The position numbers and the translations under genes were made by a program. The notes under the pieces are model-generated. The model did not search any database and was not told the origin of the DNA. It saw nothing but the letters and a program-made list of their open reading frames with translations. Shown here in pieces: positions 49,785-58,474 of a DNA stretch of 64,000 nucleotides; the stretch's first letter is position 1; the number at the start of each line of letters is the position of its first letter. Source of the DNA: Neorhizobium sp. JUb45 (lineage in GTDB: Bacteria; Pseudomonadota; Alphaproteobacteria; Rhizobiales; Rhizobiaceae); NCBI RefSeq assembly GCF_004343585.1, contig NZ_SLYW01000006.1:1-64000 (forward strand), in the 5' to 3' direction.

Positions 49785-50722
49785 TGATGTTTCTCCCGCT
49801 TTTCCAGCCGGTTGAGGGCAAGGCGCAGTGCCAGCACGACGATCAGGATCGCGCCCTGCGCGCCGATCTGCCAATCCGGCGATATGCGCATGAAGGAGAG
49901 GAATGAGCCGGCAAGCGTCAGCGTCAGCGCGCCGATGACGGCGCCGATCGGCGAAACCTTGCCGCCGACGAATTCGCCACCGCCGAGAATGACGCCCGCA
50001 ATCGACAGCAGTGTGTAGCGCAGAGCGATATTGGCATCGGCGGAGGTCGCGAGGCCGACCAGCGCGATGCCGGCGAGGATGGCGAACAGTCCGGCCAGCG
50101 CATAGGTGGCGGCGCGGATGCCGATCACCGACCAGCCGGCGCGTTCCACCGAGCGGTCATTGCCGCCGGTGCCGCGCATCAGCACGCCGAAGGACGAGCG
50201 CATGACGATGTAGTGGGTCACGGCGGCGATCAGGATGCTGGCGACGATGGCCATTGGCACGAGCGGCGGTTTGGCGGTCATGATCGCCCGCGCCCAGGAG
50301 GGGGCGGTACCGCCGGGCGAAGGCAGAATGAGGACGGCAAGGCCGCCCCAGACGAAACTCATGCCGAGCGTGACGACGATCGACGGCAGTTCGCGAACGT
50401 GGATGAGCACGCCCATGCCGGCATAGGCGGCGATTGCGCCGATGAAGATCAGCACGCCGAGAAGCGGCGAGGTCTGCAAAACGGTGGCTGCCACGCAGGC
50501 GCAAAAACTGACGAATGTGCCCATCGACAGATCAAGATCGTTGACTGACATGATCAGCATCTGCGCAATCGTTGCCAGTGCGATCGGCACCGCAAGATTG
50601 AACAGCAGGTTGAGGCCGGTATAGCTCATCGCCCGCGGCTGCATGTAAAAGACGGCGGCCAGAAGCAATGCCAGCGATGCGGCCGGAATGATCAGGCGGA
50701 TCGTGCCGGAGGAAAGCTTCAT
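49781..50722 (-). CDS. Ribose-type ABC transporter permease 1
   Basis: A 313-residue RbsC-like permease: VNDLDLSMGTFVSFCACVA, TGGNDRSVERAGWSVIGIR and the GGGEFVGGKVSPIGAVIGA motif. It overlaps the ATPase gene by four bases (ATGA) and permease 2 at its other end. It forms the channel with permease 2. Confidence 0.94.
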   Translation of the reverse strand: MKLSSGTIRLIIPAASLALLLAAVFYMQPRAMSYTGLNLLFNLAVPIALATIAQMLIMSVNDLDLSMGTFVSFCACVAATVLQTSPLLGVLIFIGAIAAYAGMGVLIHVRELPSIVVTLGMSFVWGGLAVLILPSPGGTAPSWARAIMTAKPPLVPMAIVASILIAAVTHYIVMRSSFGVLMRGTGGNDRSVERAGWSVIGIRAATYALAGLFAILAGIALVGLATSADANIALRYTLLSIAGVILGGGEFVGGKVSPIGAVIGALTLTLAGSFLSFMRISPDWQIGAQGAILIVVLALRLALNRLEKREKHQ

Positions 50723-52179
50723 GCCGCTTCTCCTTCACTGAAGGATGCGGCAAGTACGTTCTTTTCGCTGATCTCATCACCAACCAGTTCGGCAACGATC
50801 ACCCCCTCGCGAAAGACATAAACGCGGTCGCAAAGCCGGATTTCGTCCATTTCCGTCGAATACCAGATGAAGGTACGGCCCTTGGCAGCCTCGGAGCGGA
50901 GGATCTCGTAAACTTCTTGCTTGGTGCCGATATCGACGCCACGCATCGGGTCATCCATCAGCACCGTTGAGGCCGTGGTTGCCAGCGCGCGGGCAAACAG
51001 CACTTTTTGCTGGTTGCCGCCCGAAAGCGACAGGATGCGGTTTGCGATGTCAGGCGTGCGGATTTCGATGCGCTGTTTCCAGCCCGCGCCAAGCGCGTCT
51101 TCACGGGCGCGATCGACTATTTTTCGCGACGACAGCTGACTGAGCGAGGCGATCGACAGGTTTTTCAGAATGCTCCAGAGTGGAAACGTGCCGTTGAGGC
51201 TGCGATCGCCGGCAACAAAGGCGATGTCGCGTTTGCGCGTCGGCCACCAGTTGCTGTTGTGCTCCAGATAAAGATCCAGCAGCGCGTCGGTCTGGCCGTG
51301 GCCGCCAAGTCCGGCAAGGCCGATCATCTCGCCGCGATAGGCTTTGAAAGCGATGCCGTGTCCGCGAGGCGGCGGCATGGAAAGAACCGGAGAACCCGTC
51401 TGCTCGGTGGTCTTGCGCGAAAATTCCTGCTCGCGCACGACATTGCCCATGGCCTCGACAAGGCTGTGGGTGTTGAATTCCTTTGCTGCGCGATCGGCGA
51501 CGACACGGCCGTCCTTCATCACCACGATGCGGTCTGATGTGGACAGGATTTCGCCGAGAATATGCGAGATCAGCAGGACAGAGCCGCCGTCGCCGATGAA
51601 GGTGCGGATATACGCCATCAGCTGGGCGGCAAGGCCGGCATCCAGCGAAGAGGTCGGTTCGTCGAGAATGACGAGTTTCGGCCGCTGGTTGAGGCCGGCA
51701 AAACTGATGGCGATTTCCACCATCTGCCGCTCGGCGATCGACAGGTCGTCCACGGTGCTATCGCAATCGATGGCGTGGCCGGGGAAGATTTTCTGTAGTT
51801 GTGCGACGACCAGTTCGCCGGCACGGGCGCGCCAGTTCCAGCCTTTCAGTTCCGCATGCATGATACGAACATTTTCATTGACGGTCAGGTTGGGGCAGAG
51901 GGACAATTCCTGAAACACGCAACGCACGCCATTGGTGCGGGCGGCGGAAATGCCGTGAACGGCTTGGCCGCCATAGGTCAGCGTACCGTCATGCGGTTCA
52001 AGCCCGCCATTGATGACATTAACGATGGTCGATTTGCCGGCGCCGTTATGGCCGACGAGCCCGACACATTCGCCGGAATGGATCACGAGGTCGGCGCCAT
52101 CGAGCGCCTTTACGGCCCCGAAGGTGACCTTGATGGCACGCGCGGCCACCACCTCTTCGCGTTTCAAAGGGTCTGTCAT
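50719..52179 (-). CDS. Ribose-type ABC transporter double ATPase
   Basis: A 486-residue RbsA-like ATPase with two nucleotide-binding domains. Domain 1 has Walker A GHNGAGKSTIVNV and Walker B LVILDEPTSSLD. Domain 2 is less canonical, with LSLSGGNQQKVLFARAL and MDDPMRGVDIGTKQEV; its Walker A is degenerate, as is usual for RbsA. ATG 52179 agrees with the family's N-terminus. The ribosome site is weak, but the gene follows the binding-protein gene by 82 bases. Confidence 0.93.
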   Translation of the reverse strand: MTDPLKREEVVAARAIKVTFGAVKALDGADLVIHSGECVGLVGHNGAGKSTIVNVINGGLEPHDGTLTYGGQAVHGISAARTNGVRCVFQELSLCPNLTVNENVRIMHAELKGWNWRARAGELVVAQLQKIFPGHAIDCDSTVDDLSIAERQMVEIAISFAGLNQRPKLVILDEPTSSLDAGLAAQLMAYIRTFIGDGGSVLLISHILGEILSTSDRIVVMKDGRVVADRAAKEFNTHSLVEAMGNVVREQEFSRKTTEQTGSPVLSMPPPRGHGIAFKAYRGEMIGLAGLGGHGQTDALLDLYLEHNSNWWPTRKRDIAFVAGDRSLNGTFPLWSILKNLSIASLSQLSSRKIVDRAREDALGAGWKQRIEIRTPDIANRILSLSGGNQQKVLFARALATTASTVLMDDPMRGVDIGTKQEVYEILRSEAAKGRTFIWYSTEMDEIRLCDRVYVFREGVIVAELVGDEISEKNVLAASFSEGEAA

Positions 52180-52261
52180 GCGATCGCTATCGGTTGGTCT
52201 GTCGCAAGGCCGTGCCGGGGCGAGGGGCATCCACTTTCGCCCCGGCAGCTTGGAGATGGCG

Positions 52262-53269
52262 TTACTTGCCGGCGATGACCTTCTGGGCATCCTCGAGCGA
52301 ATATTCGACATTCGCCACGCCACCCTTCTGGGTGTTCTTCAGGTTATCCTCCAGATTGTCCTGGTCGATCCGCAGGAAGGGCAGGACGAGGTCCTTCTTG
52401 ACCTCTTTGCCGTCCAGGATCTGCTGGGCGACCCAGAAGGCGAGCGTCGAGACGCCGGGCGCGATGGAGACCGACATGGTCTCGTAACCGTCCTTGTCCT
52501 TCTGGCTTTTCCACCACACGAGTTCATCCTCGCGGTTGCCCATGACGATGGTCGGGGTCGGGCGCTTGGCCGCGGCAAAGGCCTGTGCTGCGCCATATCC
52601 GTCGCCGCCCTGGGTAACGACGGCCGCCACTTCCGGCAGGCTCGGCAGAACACCGGCAACGGCACGCTGGGCAACGTCCTGCGCCCAATCGCCATTGACG
52701 GAACCGACCACCTTGAACTGCGGGTTCTTTTTCACGCCGGACTCGATGCCGGCATGGATCTCGTCATCGACGGAAACGCCCGCAAGGCCGCGAATCTCGA
52801 GAAGATTGCCGCCCTTGGGCAGTTTCTTGGCGAGATAATCGATCTGGCTTTCGCCCATCGCCTTGAAATCGACGGCGATGCGCCATGCGCAGGGCTCGGT
52901 CACGATGCCGTCGAAGGAAACGACGGTGATGCCGGCATCACAGGCTTCCTTGATGGCGCCATTGAGCGCCGTCGGAGAAGCGGCATTGATGACGATCGCA
53001 TCATAACCCTGCAGGATCATGTTCTGGATCTGCGCCGCCTGTTCGGTCGCCTGGTTTTCTGCCGTGGTAAACGGATCGGCGGCAGCAATCACACCCTTGG
53101 AAACGGCTTCCTTGGTGATCTTGTCCCAGCTTGTCAGCATGGCCTGACGCCAGGAATTGCCGGCATAGTTGTTGGAAAGCGCGATTTTCTTGGACGACGT
53201 ATCGGCGAAAGCGGTGCCGCCAAGGCAAGCAAAGGCGACGGATGCCGCCAGCATCATTCTGATGGTCAT
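52262..53269 (-). CDS. Sugar-binding periplasmic protein, ribose/autoinducer-2 type
   Basis: A 335-residue protein with a signal peptide (MTIRMMLAASVAFACLGGTA, cleavage near AFA-DT) and the RbsB/PBP1 fold (KKIALSNNYAGNSWRQAM, IQNMILQGYDAIVINAASP, AAVVTQGGDGYGAAQAF). It is the first gene of the sugar ABC operon. The substrate cannot be told; the tail-end lactonase favours an aldose or its lactone. It is divergent from a GAF histidine kinase and response regulator that may control the operon. Confidence 0.93.
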   Translation of the reverse strand: MTIRMMLAASVAFACLGGTAFADTSSKKIALSNNYAGNSWRQAMLTSWDKITKEAVSKGVIAAADPFTTAENQATEQAAQIQNMILQGYDAIVINAASPTALNGAIKEACDAGITVVSFDGIVTEPCAWRIAVDFKAMGESQIDYLAKKLPKGGNLLEIRGLAGVSVDDEIHAGIESGVKKNPQFKVVGSVNGDWAQDVAQRAVAGVLPSLPEVAAVVTQGGDGYGAAQAFAAAKRPTPTIVMGNREDELVWWKSQKDKDGYETMSVSIAPGVSTLAFWVAQQILDGKEVKKDLVLPFLRIDQDNLEDNLKNTQKGGVANVEYSLEDAQKVIAGK

Positions 53270-53510
53270 GATTTCCTCCCAAAAGCTCCCAAAAAATCTC
53301 CGGGCCGCTCCTCAACGGTTGTTCGGAGATAATCATTGCCCTGAGCCCCTCTTGCTCAGTAAATCGAGAATGGAGGAGAATTTTCACGTTGTATAGGCGC
53401 ATACGAGCACCGCTTTTGCGGGAGCACGTCAATGATCTGCGGGTTCCCGCAGGACAAGCTGAAAAAGCTGGCGCTAAATGACGTTCAAGGACTCGGAGGA
53501 GGTCCAAACC

Positions 53511-54749
53511 ATGATCGATCTCGGGCGCGATGCGCTGTTCGACCGTTATCTCGGCATTTCCAGGCTGTTGGCTGGGCAACTGGATTTCAATTCGATCATC
53601 CAGGCGGTGGCCGAGGAAATCCGGCATATCATTCCGCACGACCATCTCGATGTCTGCATCAAGATGGTCCACGGCAAATACCATATCGCCTATGAAAGCG
53701 GGCTCGAAACCGCCTGGAGCAGGCAGCCGCCGGCGCTCCTGAGCGGCAGCCCGATCCGCACCTTGCTGGCCGGCGAAGTGGATTTTCTTCTGGCGACCGA
53801 TGCGTGCAGCGATCCGCGTTTTCACTTCGTAGGTGCCTTTTCCAGCCCGATCGTCGAGCTTTCGCTGCGCAGTCGGGTACATGTTCCCTTGAAGGCGCAA
53901 GGCGATGTCATCGGCGCGCTGAGCTGTTCGTCGCGACAGCGCGATCGGTACGATAGGGAGGATGTCGAAAAGGCGCGCGCGGTGGCGGATCTTCTGGCGC
54001 CCTATTTCTTCGCGCTGAGGGCCGCAGAACAGGCCAAGCTTTCGGCCGTGATCGAAACCGAGGCAAGAGCACGTGAAGAGGGGTTGCGGTTGGGGGCCTT
54101 GAAGCTGACCGAGGCGCTGGAGGCGGAGCGGCAACGCATCGGCATGGATCTGCACGACCAGACGCTGGCCGATCTGACACGCCTCACCCGCCGCATCGAG
54201 CGGCTGACCGGAAAAGGCACCATACACGGCGATACACTGGTGCCGTTCTGTCGCGCCTTGCAGCAATGTATGCATGATCTGCGTCAGATCATCGAGGAGG
54301 CCAAGCCCACGGTGCTTCAGCTATTCGGTGTGGCGGAGGCTATCGAAAATCATCTGGAGCGCTCGGTGCGCGAAAGCGGGCTGCCGGTACGCTGGCGGGT
54401 GATCGATCTGGCCGGCGAGGCGCTTGTCGATCTCGACCGAACCGTTGCGACTGCGCTGTTTCGCATCGTGCAGGAGGCGGTCAACAACGCCATCCGCCAT
54501 GGACAGCCGAACACGGTAATCGTGACGTTGAGTGCCGACGAAGGCGCGATTTCCCTTGAAGTCAGTGATGACGGAGGCGGATTGGTATCGCATCGCGATC
54601 TGCCAGGTCGGGGTATCGACAATATGAAGACGCGGGCCAGGCTGATCTCTGCGCGATTGGAGATGGCGGCACATCCGGGCGGGCAGGGAACGATGGTGAA
54701 GGTGACACTTCCGTTGAGGCATGCGCTGAAGACGGAGGCGGCAGAATGA
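53511..54749 (+). CDS. GAF-domain histidine kinase, NarX/DegS type
   Basis: A 412-residue soluble kinase. A GAF domain covers about residues 10-165 (QAVAEEIRHIIPHDHLDVCI), then a coiled helix. The HisKA_3 phosphoacceptor is in ERQRIGMDLHDQTLADLTRL, and HATPase_c has FRIVQEAVNNAIRHGQPNTV and GGGLVSHRDLPGRGIDNMKT. ATG 53511 is set by CTCGGAGGAGG about nine bases upstream. No membrane helices are present, so it senses an intracellular signal. It overlaps the response-regulator gene (ATGA), forming a two-component pair divergent from the sugar ABC operon. Confidence 0.92.
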   Translation: MIDLGRDALFDRYLGISRLLAGQLDFNSIIQAVAEEIRHIIPHDHLDVCIKMVHGKYHIAYESGLETAWSRQPPALLSGSPIRTLLAGEVDFLLATDACSDPRFHFVGAFSSPIVELSLRSRVHVPLKAQGDVIGALSCSSRQRDRYDREDVEKARAVADLLAPYFFALRAAEQAKLSAVIETEARAREEGLRLGALKLTEALEAERQRIGMDLHDQTLADLTRLTRRIERLTGKGTIHGDTLVPFCRALQQCMHDLRQIIEEAKPTVLQLFGVAEAIENHLERSVRESGLPVRWRVIDLAGEALVDLDRTVATALFRIVQEAVNNAIRHGQPNTVIVTLSADEGAISLEVSDDGGGLVSHRDLPGRGIDNMKTRARLISARLEMAAHPGGQGTMVKVTLPLRHALKTEAAE

Positions 54750-55456
54750 AGGTTCTCATCGTGGAGGACGATGCGTTGCATCGCTCCTATCTGAATGAAG
54801 CGGTGCGCACGGCGCTACCCGAATGCGATGCGGTGCTGGAGAGCGAAAACGGTCGGCTGGGCGAGATCGAGGCGCGAAAGCTGCGCGCTGAATTCATTGT
54901 GATGGACCTGCAGATGAGCGAGCGCAACGGCATAGAGGCCGCCCGCACCATCTGGCGGGAAAGACCGGATACAAAAATCCTGTTCTGGTCCAACTATTCT
55001 GATGAGGCCTATGTCCGCGGTGTTTCGCGTATCGTTCCGGAAGGCGCGACCTACGGGTATGTGCTGAAATCGACATCGGAAGAGCGCCTGAAACTGGCTT
55101 TGCGCAGCGTATTTCTGGAATCGCAATGCGTGATCGACCGCGAAGTGCGTGGCATCCAGCAGAAAGGCATGGGGTCAGGACACGGGCTGAGCGATGCCGA
55201 ATACGAGATTCTTGTCGACGTTGCGCTGGGGCTGACCGACAAGACCATCGCAAGCCGAAAAAAGCTGTCGCTGCGTACCGTGCAGAACCGTCTACAGCAG
55301 CTCTATGAAAAACTCGAGGTCTATCAGGAGACTGGCGATGACGAGAGCCGTTACAATCTTCGCACGCGTGCGGTTGCTGTCGCATTGATGCGGCGCGTCC
55401 TCAATGCAAGTGCGGTGGAGCGCGCCGAACGCGACCTGCAGGACGATGCGGACTGA
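54746..55456 (+). CDS. NarL/LuxR-type response regulator
   Basis: A 236-residue regulator. The REC domain has MKVLIVEDDALH, FIVMDLQMSERNGIEAA (phospho-Asp) and YGYVLKSTSEE. A C-terminal LuxR-like helix-turn-helix follows (LSDAEYEILVDVALGLTDKTI, LRTVQNRLQQLYEKL). It overlaps the kinase gene by four bases. Its likely target is the sugar ABC operon promoter about 1.5 kb away; a long C-terminal extension (about residues 205-236) is acidic. Confidence 0.92.
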   Translation: MKVLIVEDDALHRSYLNEAVRTALPECDAVLESENGRLGEIEARKLRAEFIVMDLQMSERNGIEAARTIWRERPDTKILFWSNYSDEAYVRGVSRIVPEGATYGYVLKSTSEERLKLALRSVFLESQCVIDREVRGIQQKGMGSGHGLSDAEYEILVDVALGLTDKTIASRKKLSLRTVQNRLQQLYEKLEVYQETGDDESRYNLRTRAVAVALMRRVLNASAVERAERDLQDDAD

Positions 55457-55577
55457 TCGGAACAGATTGTCGAACCTCCACCGGTCAATAACACATATGT
55501 GCTAATGCAACGAACTGTCGTCATATGACATAAGATCACGCGACTTGCGGGTTCGCAATCTGGGGGGAGTGCAGATA

Positions 55578-55860
55578 GTGCCTAACAAACGTGTTGTCAT
55601 CGGGGATGATCATCCCGTATTCCGGGGCGGTCTTTCGCAACTCATACGTCAGATTTATCCAGACGCAGAGATCGTAGAAGCGGGAACCTTTAACGATGTT
55701 TTGGAGGCATCGCGGCGTGGCGCACCACCGGTGCTGATTGTCATCGACCTTCTGTTTCCCGGACTGGATATCGAAACATCCCTGACCGCGATGCGACAGG
55801 AGTTTCCAAAGTCCTCGCTTGTCATTGTTTCCATGCTCAATGACCCACGGACGATCCAAA
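55578..55860 (+). pseudogene. Truncated response regulator, receiver half only
   Basis: GTG 55578 (GGGGGAG upstream) begins a REC domain: VVIGDDHPVFRGGLSQLIRQ, VLIVIDLLFPGLD (phospho-Asp) and SLVIVSMLNDPRTIQ. The homology ends near 55858, where the sequence switches to the relic of a GH15 enzyme. The expected LuxR DNA-binding half is missing, so the gene is a 5' fragment. Confidence 0.75.
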
Positions 55861-55869
55861 CGCGCACTG

Positions 55870-56287
55870 CTGGTCGCAGACGCAGCAGGCCTACACGTTC
55901 TTTGCTGGAACGGACAAGCTTGATGCCGCACTCCTGCTGACAACATGTTTCGGCTTTGAGCATGACGATCGTTTGCGTAGGAAAAGAGACGCTATTGAGC
56001 GAGAGCTCGCTGTCGGGCCGCTTGTCCATCGCAACAGCGATGTTTGCAAAGAAGAGGGGGATTTTGTCGCCTGCTGCTGTTGGCTGGTCGGAGCCTATGC
56101 ATTTCTCGGGGAGGTCGATCGCGCCGAGGATATGCGCGTTCAGCTGCTTGAAAAACTCCGCAACAATTTCGGTATTCTCACCGAACAGATCGATCCCGCG
56201 ACCGGGGAAGGGCTGGGCAACCTCGCGCAAGGCTTGAGCCACCTCGCTTTCCTTCACGCAATGTTCTCGCTTCAGGAAAACAGATGA
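55870..56287 (+). pseudogene. C-terminal fragment of a GH15 glucoamylase/trehalase-family protein
   Basis: From about 55870 the plus strand reads QAYTFFAGTDKLDAALLLTT, later EGDFVACCCWLVGAYAFLGE and LTEQIDPATGEGLGNLAQGL, ending in SHLAFLHAMF and TGA at 56287. These are the last motifs of bacterial GH15 proteins (acid/base Glu in the EGDF-like segment, then the (GN)-Q-SH end). The N-terminal four fifths is missing. It is fused out of context to the response-regulator remnant. Confidence 0.7.
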
Positions 56288-56469
56288 TGGATGTTCGAAT
56301 TCTCGACGCGCGCTTGCCGGCCTGCCAGCTGGATGAAGGTGCTTATTGGGATGCGCCAACAGCCTCCCTGCACTGGGTGGATATCATCGGGCGCTCGGTC
56401 CATCGGTATTGGCCGGGCAATCTGGCGCACCAGACATGGGCCGTGTCTAAGGAGGTCAGCTCTGCCTAA
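56284..56469 (+). pseudogene. N-terminal fragment of an SMP-30/gluconolactonase gene
   Basis: ATG 56284 overlaps the GH15 stop (ATGA). The 61 codons read LDARLPACQLDEGAYWDAPT, then HWVDIIGRSVHRYWPGN, the first propeller blade of SMP-30 proteins including the metal-binding Glu in GEGAYW-type context (here DEGAYW). A stop at 56467-56469 follows and no continuation was found. The coupling to GH15 suggests an ancient sugar operon. Confidence 0.7.
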
Positions 56470-56514
56470 GCATCAGGCCGGGTCGATGTTTGAGATCCGC
56501 GGCGTACGCGGGCG

Positions 56515-57025
56515 CCCGTACTACTTGATATACGCCGATGACGCGTCGGGATTGCAGAAGCCGTGGGGTGATATAATTGGCGGTTTGCGGCGCTCGAACC
56601 ATGATGGCGCAATCGCATTCCGCGTCAAAAGGCCATCGCTCTTGTCCGTCAGATAAAGTTGTGCGCTGGTATTAGGGAACATCATTTGGTATTTGCCGAA
56701 GAGCGGCTCGATACGTCGCCACCCATAGCAGATCGGTGCCGAGACGCGCAGCACCCCATTGGGTCCGACGCGTCCCAAGCCGCTTTCCTCCTTGGCGTCA
56801 CGTGAACCATGGATCAAGAGGCGGGAGCAGCGTTCATAAATAGTCTGCCATCGTAGGTAAGCCGGCATTGACGGGTGGAACGGGTAAACAAACGGGCGCC
56901 GACAAAGCGCATTGGTGGCGCGGGTCACCCCCGCCGCTGAGATACTTGGCCGCCCTTGCGAAATTTCCGGTTTCGGCAGCAGTGATGAATAGCGACAGTT
57001 CATCCGTATTGGTTATGTTACGCTG
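56515..57025 (-). pseudogene. LysR-family regulator with several frameshifts
   Basis: On the minus strand, pieces of a LysR regulator appear in three frames: ELSLFITAAETGNFARAAKY near 57005, AAGVTRATNALCRR, then ARLFTRSTRQCRLTYDGRLF, then RVGPNGVLRVSAPICYGWRR, and CAIMVRAPQTANYITPRLLQ near 56570. At least three indels separate them and the C-terminus is absent. It is a clear degraded gene. Confidence 0.75.
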
Positions 57026-57052
57026 CTGCCGTTGTCGTCTGCCAACGCATCT

Positions 57053-58168
57053 CTATTCCGCCGCCTGCTGCATGGTGTCCACATCCAGCAGATGGCCCGA
57101 CCGCCTTGCCTTGGTGGCAAGGTAGTTGCGGTTTTCGGGCGTTACCACACCCATGACCGGTGTGCGGCGATGGACATTGAAACCGGCCGCTTCAAGCGCC
57201 TTAAGCTTACGCGGATTGTTGGTCAGCAACTCCACCGAACTGATACCGAGCGCCGTCAGCATGGCAATGGCGGCATCGTAGCGGCGACCATCTTCCTCGA
57301 AGCCGAGAACGGCGTCCGCGTCCACCGTGTCTAACCCCTGATGCTGGTATCCGTAGGCGCGCATTTTGGCGGCAATGCCTGTTCCGCGCCCTTCCTGATC
57401 AAGATACAGCAATATTCCGCCGCCGCGCTGTTCCAGGAGCAGCAGCCCTTCACGCAACTGGTCACCGCAGTCGCATTTCAGCGAACCGAAGAGATCGCCG
57501 GTCAGGCAGGATGAATGGATTCTGACGGGCACAGGACGCGCGACGTCGGGCTTGCCGACGATGATCGCCACCTGGTCGCGCTGTGCCACCCCTCCACGAA
57601 ATACGACGAATTCCGCATTCTCTATACCTTTCAGGGGTACGCGGGTTCGCGCCACGATGGCAAAATCCGCTTCCGCTGCCGGCGTATGGTCAAACGCATC
57701 GGCGGCGAGGCGCGCACAACCCTCGAAGCGTTGATCTCCGGATTTTACCGCAAAACAGATGAAAGCCGGCAGAAGCAATGCGGCGCGTGCCAGTCGCTCA
57801 AGCGTCACACTTTCACCGGACGCCGGTTGCCATGCCGGCAGACGGTCCGCACCCCGGCCATAGGCAAGTTCGGTCAGCCCCTCATAGGCAAGACCATCCA
57901 TGGCGAAGAACACGCCGGACGGGGCATTGATGTCCAGCACCGACGAACGGGCGCGCGTGACGAACAGCAACTGCTTGCCCCGTGCTACCACGGCGAAACG
58001 ATCGACTGTTTCCGGCGTTGCCGTATCGAGCGCCAGCACGGCCTGGTCGCGGCCCTCAGCTTCGATCAAGACCGGTCGGCCATAGCGCAATTCGGAGATC
58101 GCCCTTTCGCAGGCGATATGCCAACGATCAATGGCGGAAAAGAAACTGGCGGGCGCTGGCTGAAACAT
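57053..58168 (-). CDS. ribA: GTP cyclohydrolase II (RibA) with an unusual N-terminal domain
   Basis: A 371-residue protein. The C-terminal about 200 residues are GTP cyclohydrolase II: zinc-binding SCLTGDLFGSLKCDCGDQL (three Cys), LLYLDQEGRGTGIAAKMRAY with the catalytic Arg region, and the end ELLTNNPRKLKALEAAGF. It opens GTP to 2,5-diamino-6-ribosylamino-pyrimidinone 5'-phosphate, the first step to flavins and to azapteridine-like natural products. The N-terminal about 150 residues (GRPVLIEAEGRDQAVLALDT) are only faintly like DHBP synthase and lack its acidic catalytic motif. It is divergent from the glycosyltransferase operon and probably supplies its precursor. No FMN riboswitch was seen upstream. 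Confidence 0.92.
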   Translation of the reverse strand: MFQPAPASFFSAIDRWHIACERAISELRYGRPVLIEAEGRDQAVLALDTATPETVDRFAVVARGKQLLFVTRARSSVLDINAPSGVFFAMDGLAYEGLTELAYGRGADRLPAWQPASGESVTLERLARAALLLPAFICFAVKSGDQRFEGCARLAADAFDHTPAAEADFAIVARTRVPLKGIENAEFVVFRGGVAQRDQVAIIVGKPDVARPVPVRIHSSCLTGDLFGSLKCDCGDQLREGLLLLEQRGGGILLYLDQEGRGTGIAAKMRAYGYQHQGLDTVDADAVLGFEEDGRRYDAAIAMLTALGISSVELLTNNPRKLKALEAAGFNVHRRTPVMGVVTPENRNYLATKARRSGHLLDVDTMQQAAE

Positions 58169-58474
58169 GGTGTCTCCTTCGGATCACATTCCGGCGCGCG
58201 GATTTTGACAAAGTCGCGCTGCACGGGTGATGCTACCAGACGTAGGGCAAGCTTGCCGGAATCCGAGGCCCGAATGAGGCGAGATGGAGAAATATTGAAT
58301 TTCACAAGCGAACATCACGCACATGTTAAAACGCCGTGATTTCCGATATTTAATTAGCTTGCCCCGGAACAGGACGACCATGGCGCGGCCTTTCCTTGCT
58401 GACATACCGAGTTTCAAAATATCCGCGTGAGCCCGGCTTGTTAAACCATGCCCCGCGCCTAGTTGGCATAACGA
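58169..58474. other. Divergent promoter region, no gene
   Basis: A 306-base gap between ribA and the glucosyltransferase gene. It has an AT-rich patch near 58290-58360 (candidate promoters) and no FMN-riboswitch-like folds or obvious operator dyad. Confidence 0.4.

Noticed and set aside
58169..58474. FMN riboswitch upstream of ribA
   Set aside because: The conserved loops of an FMN riboswitch were not found on either strand.
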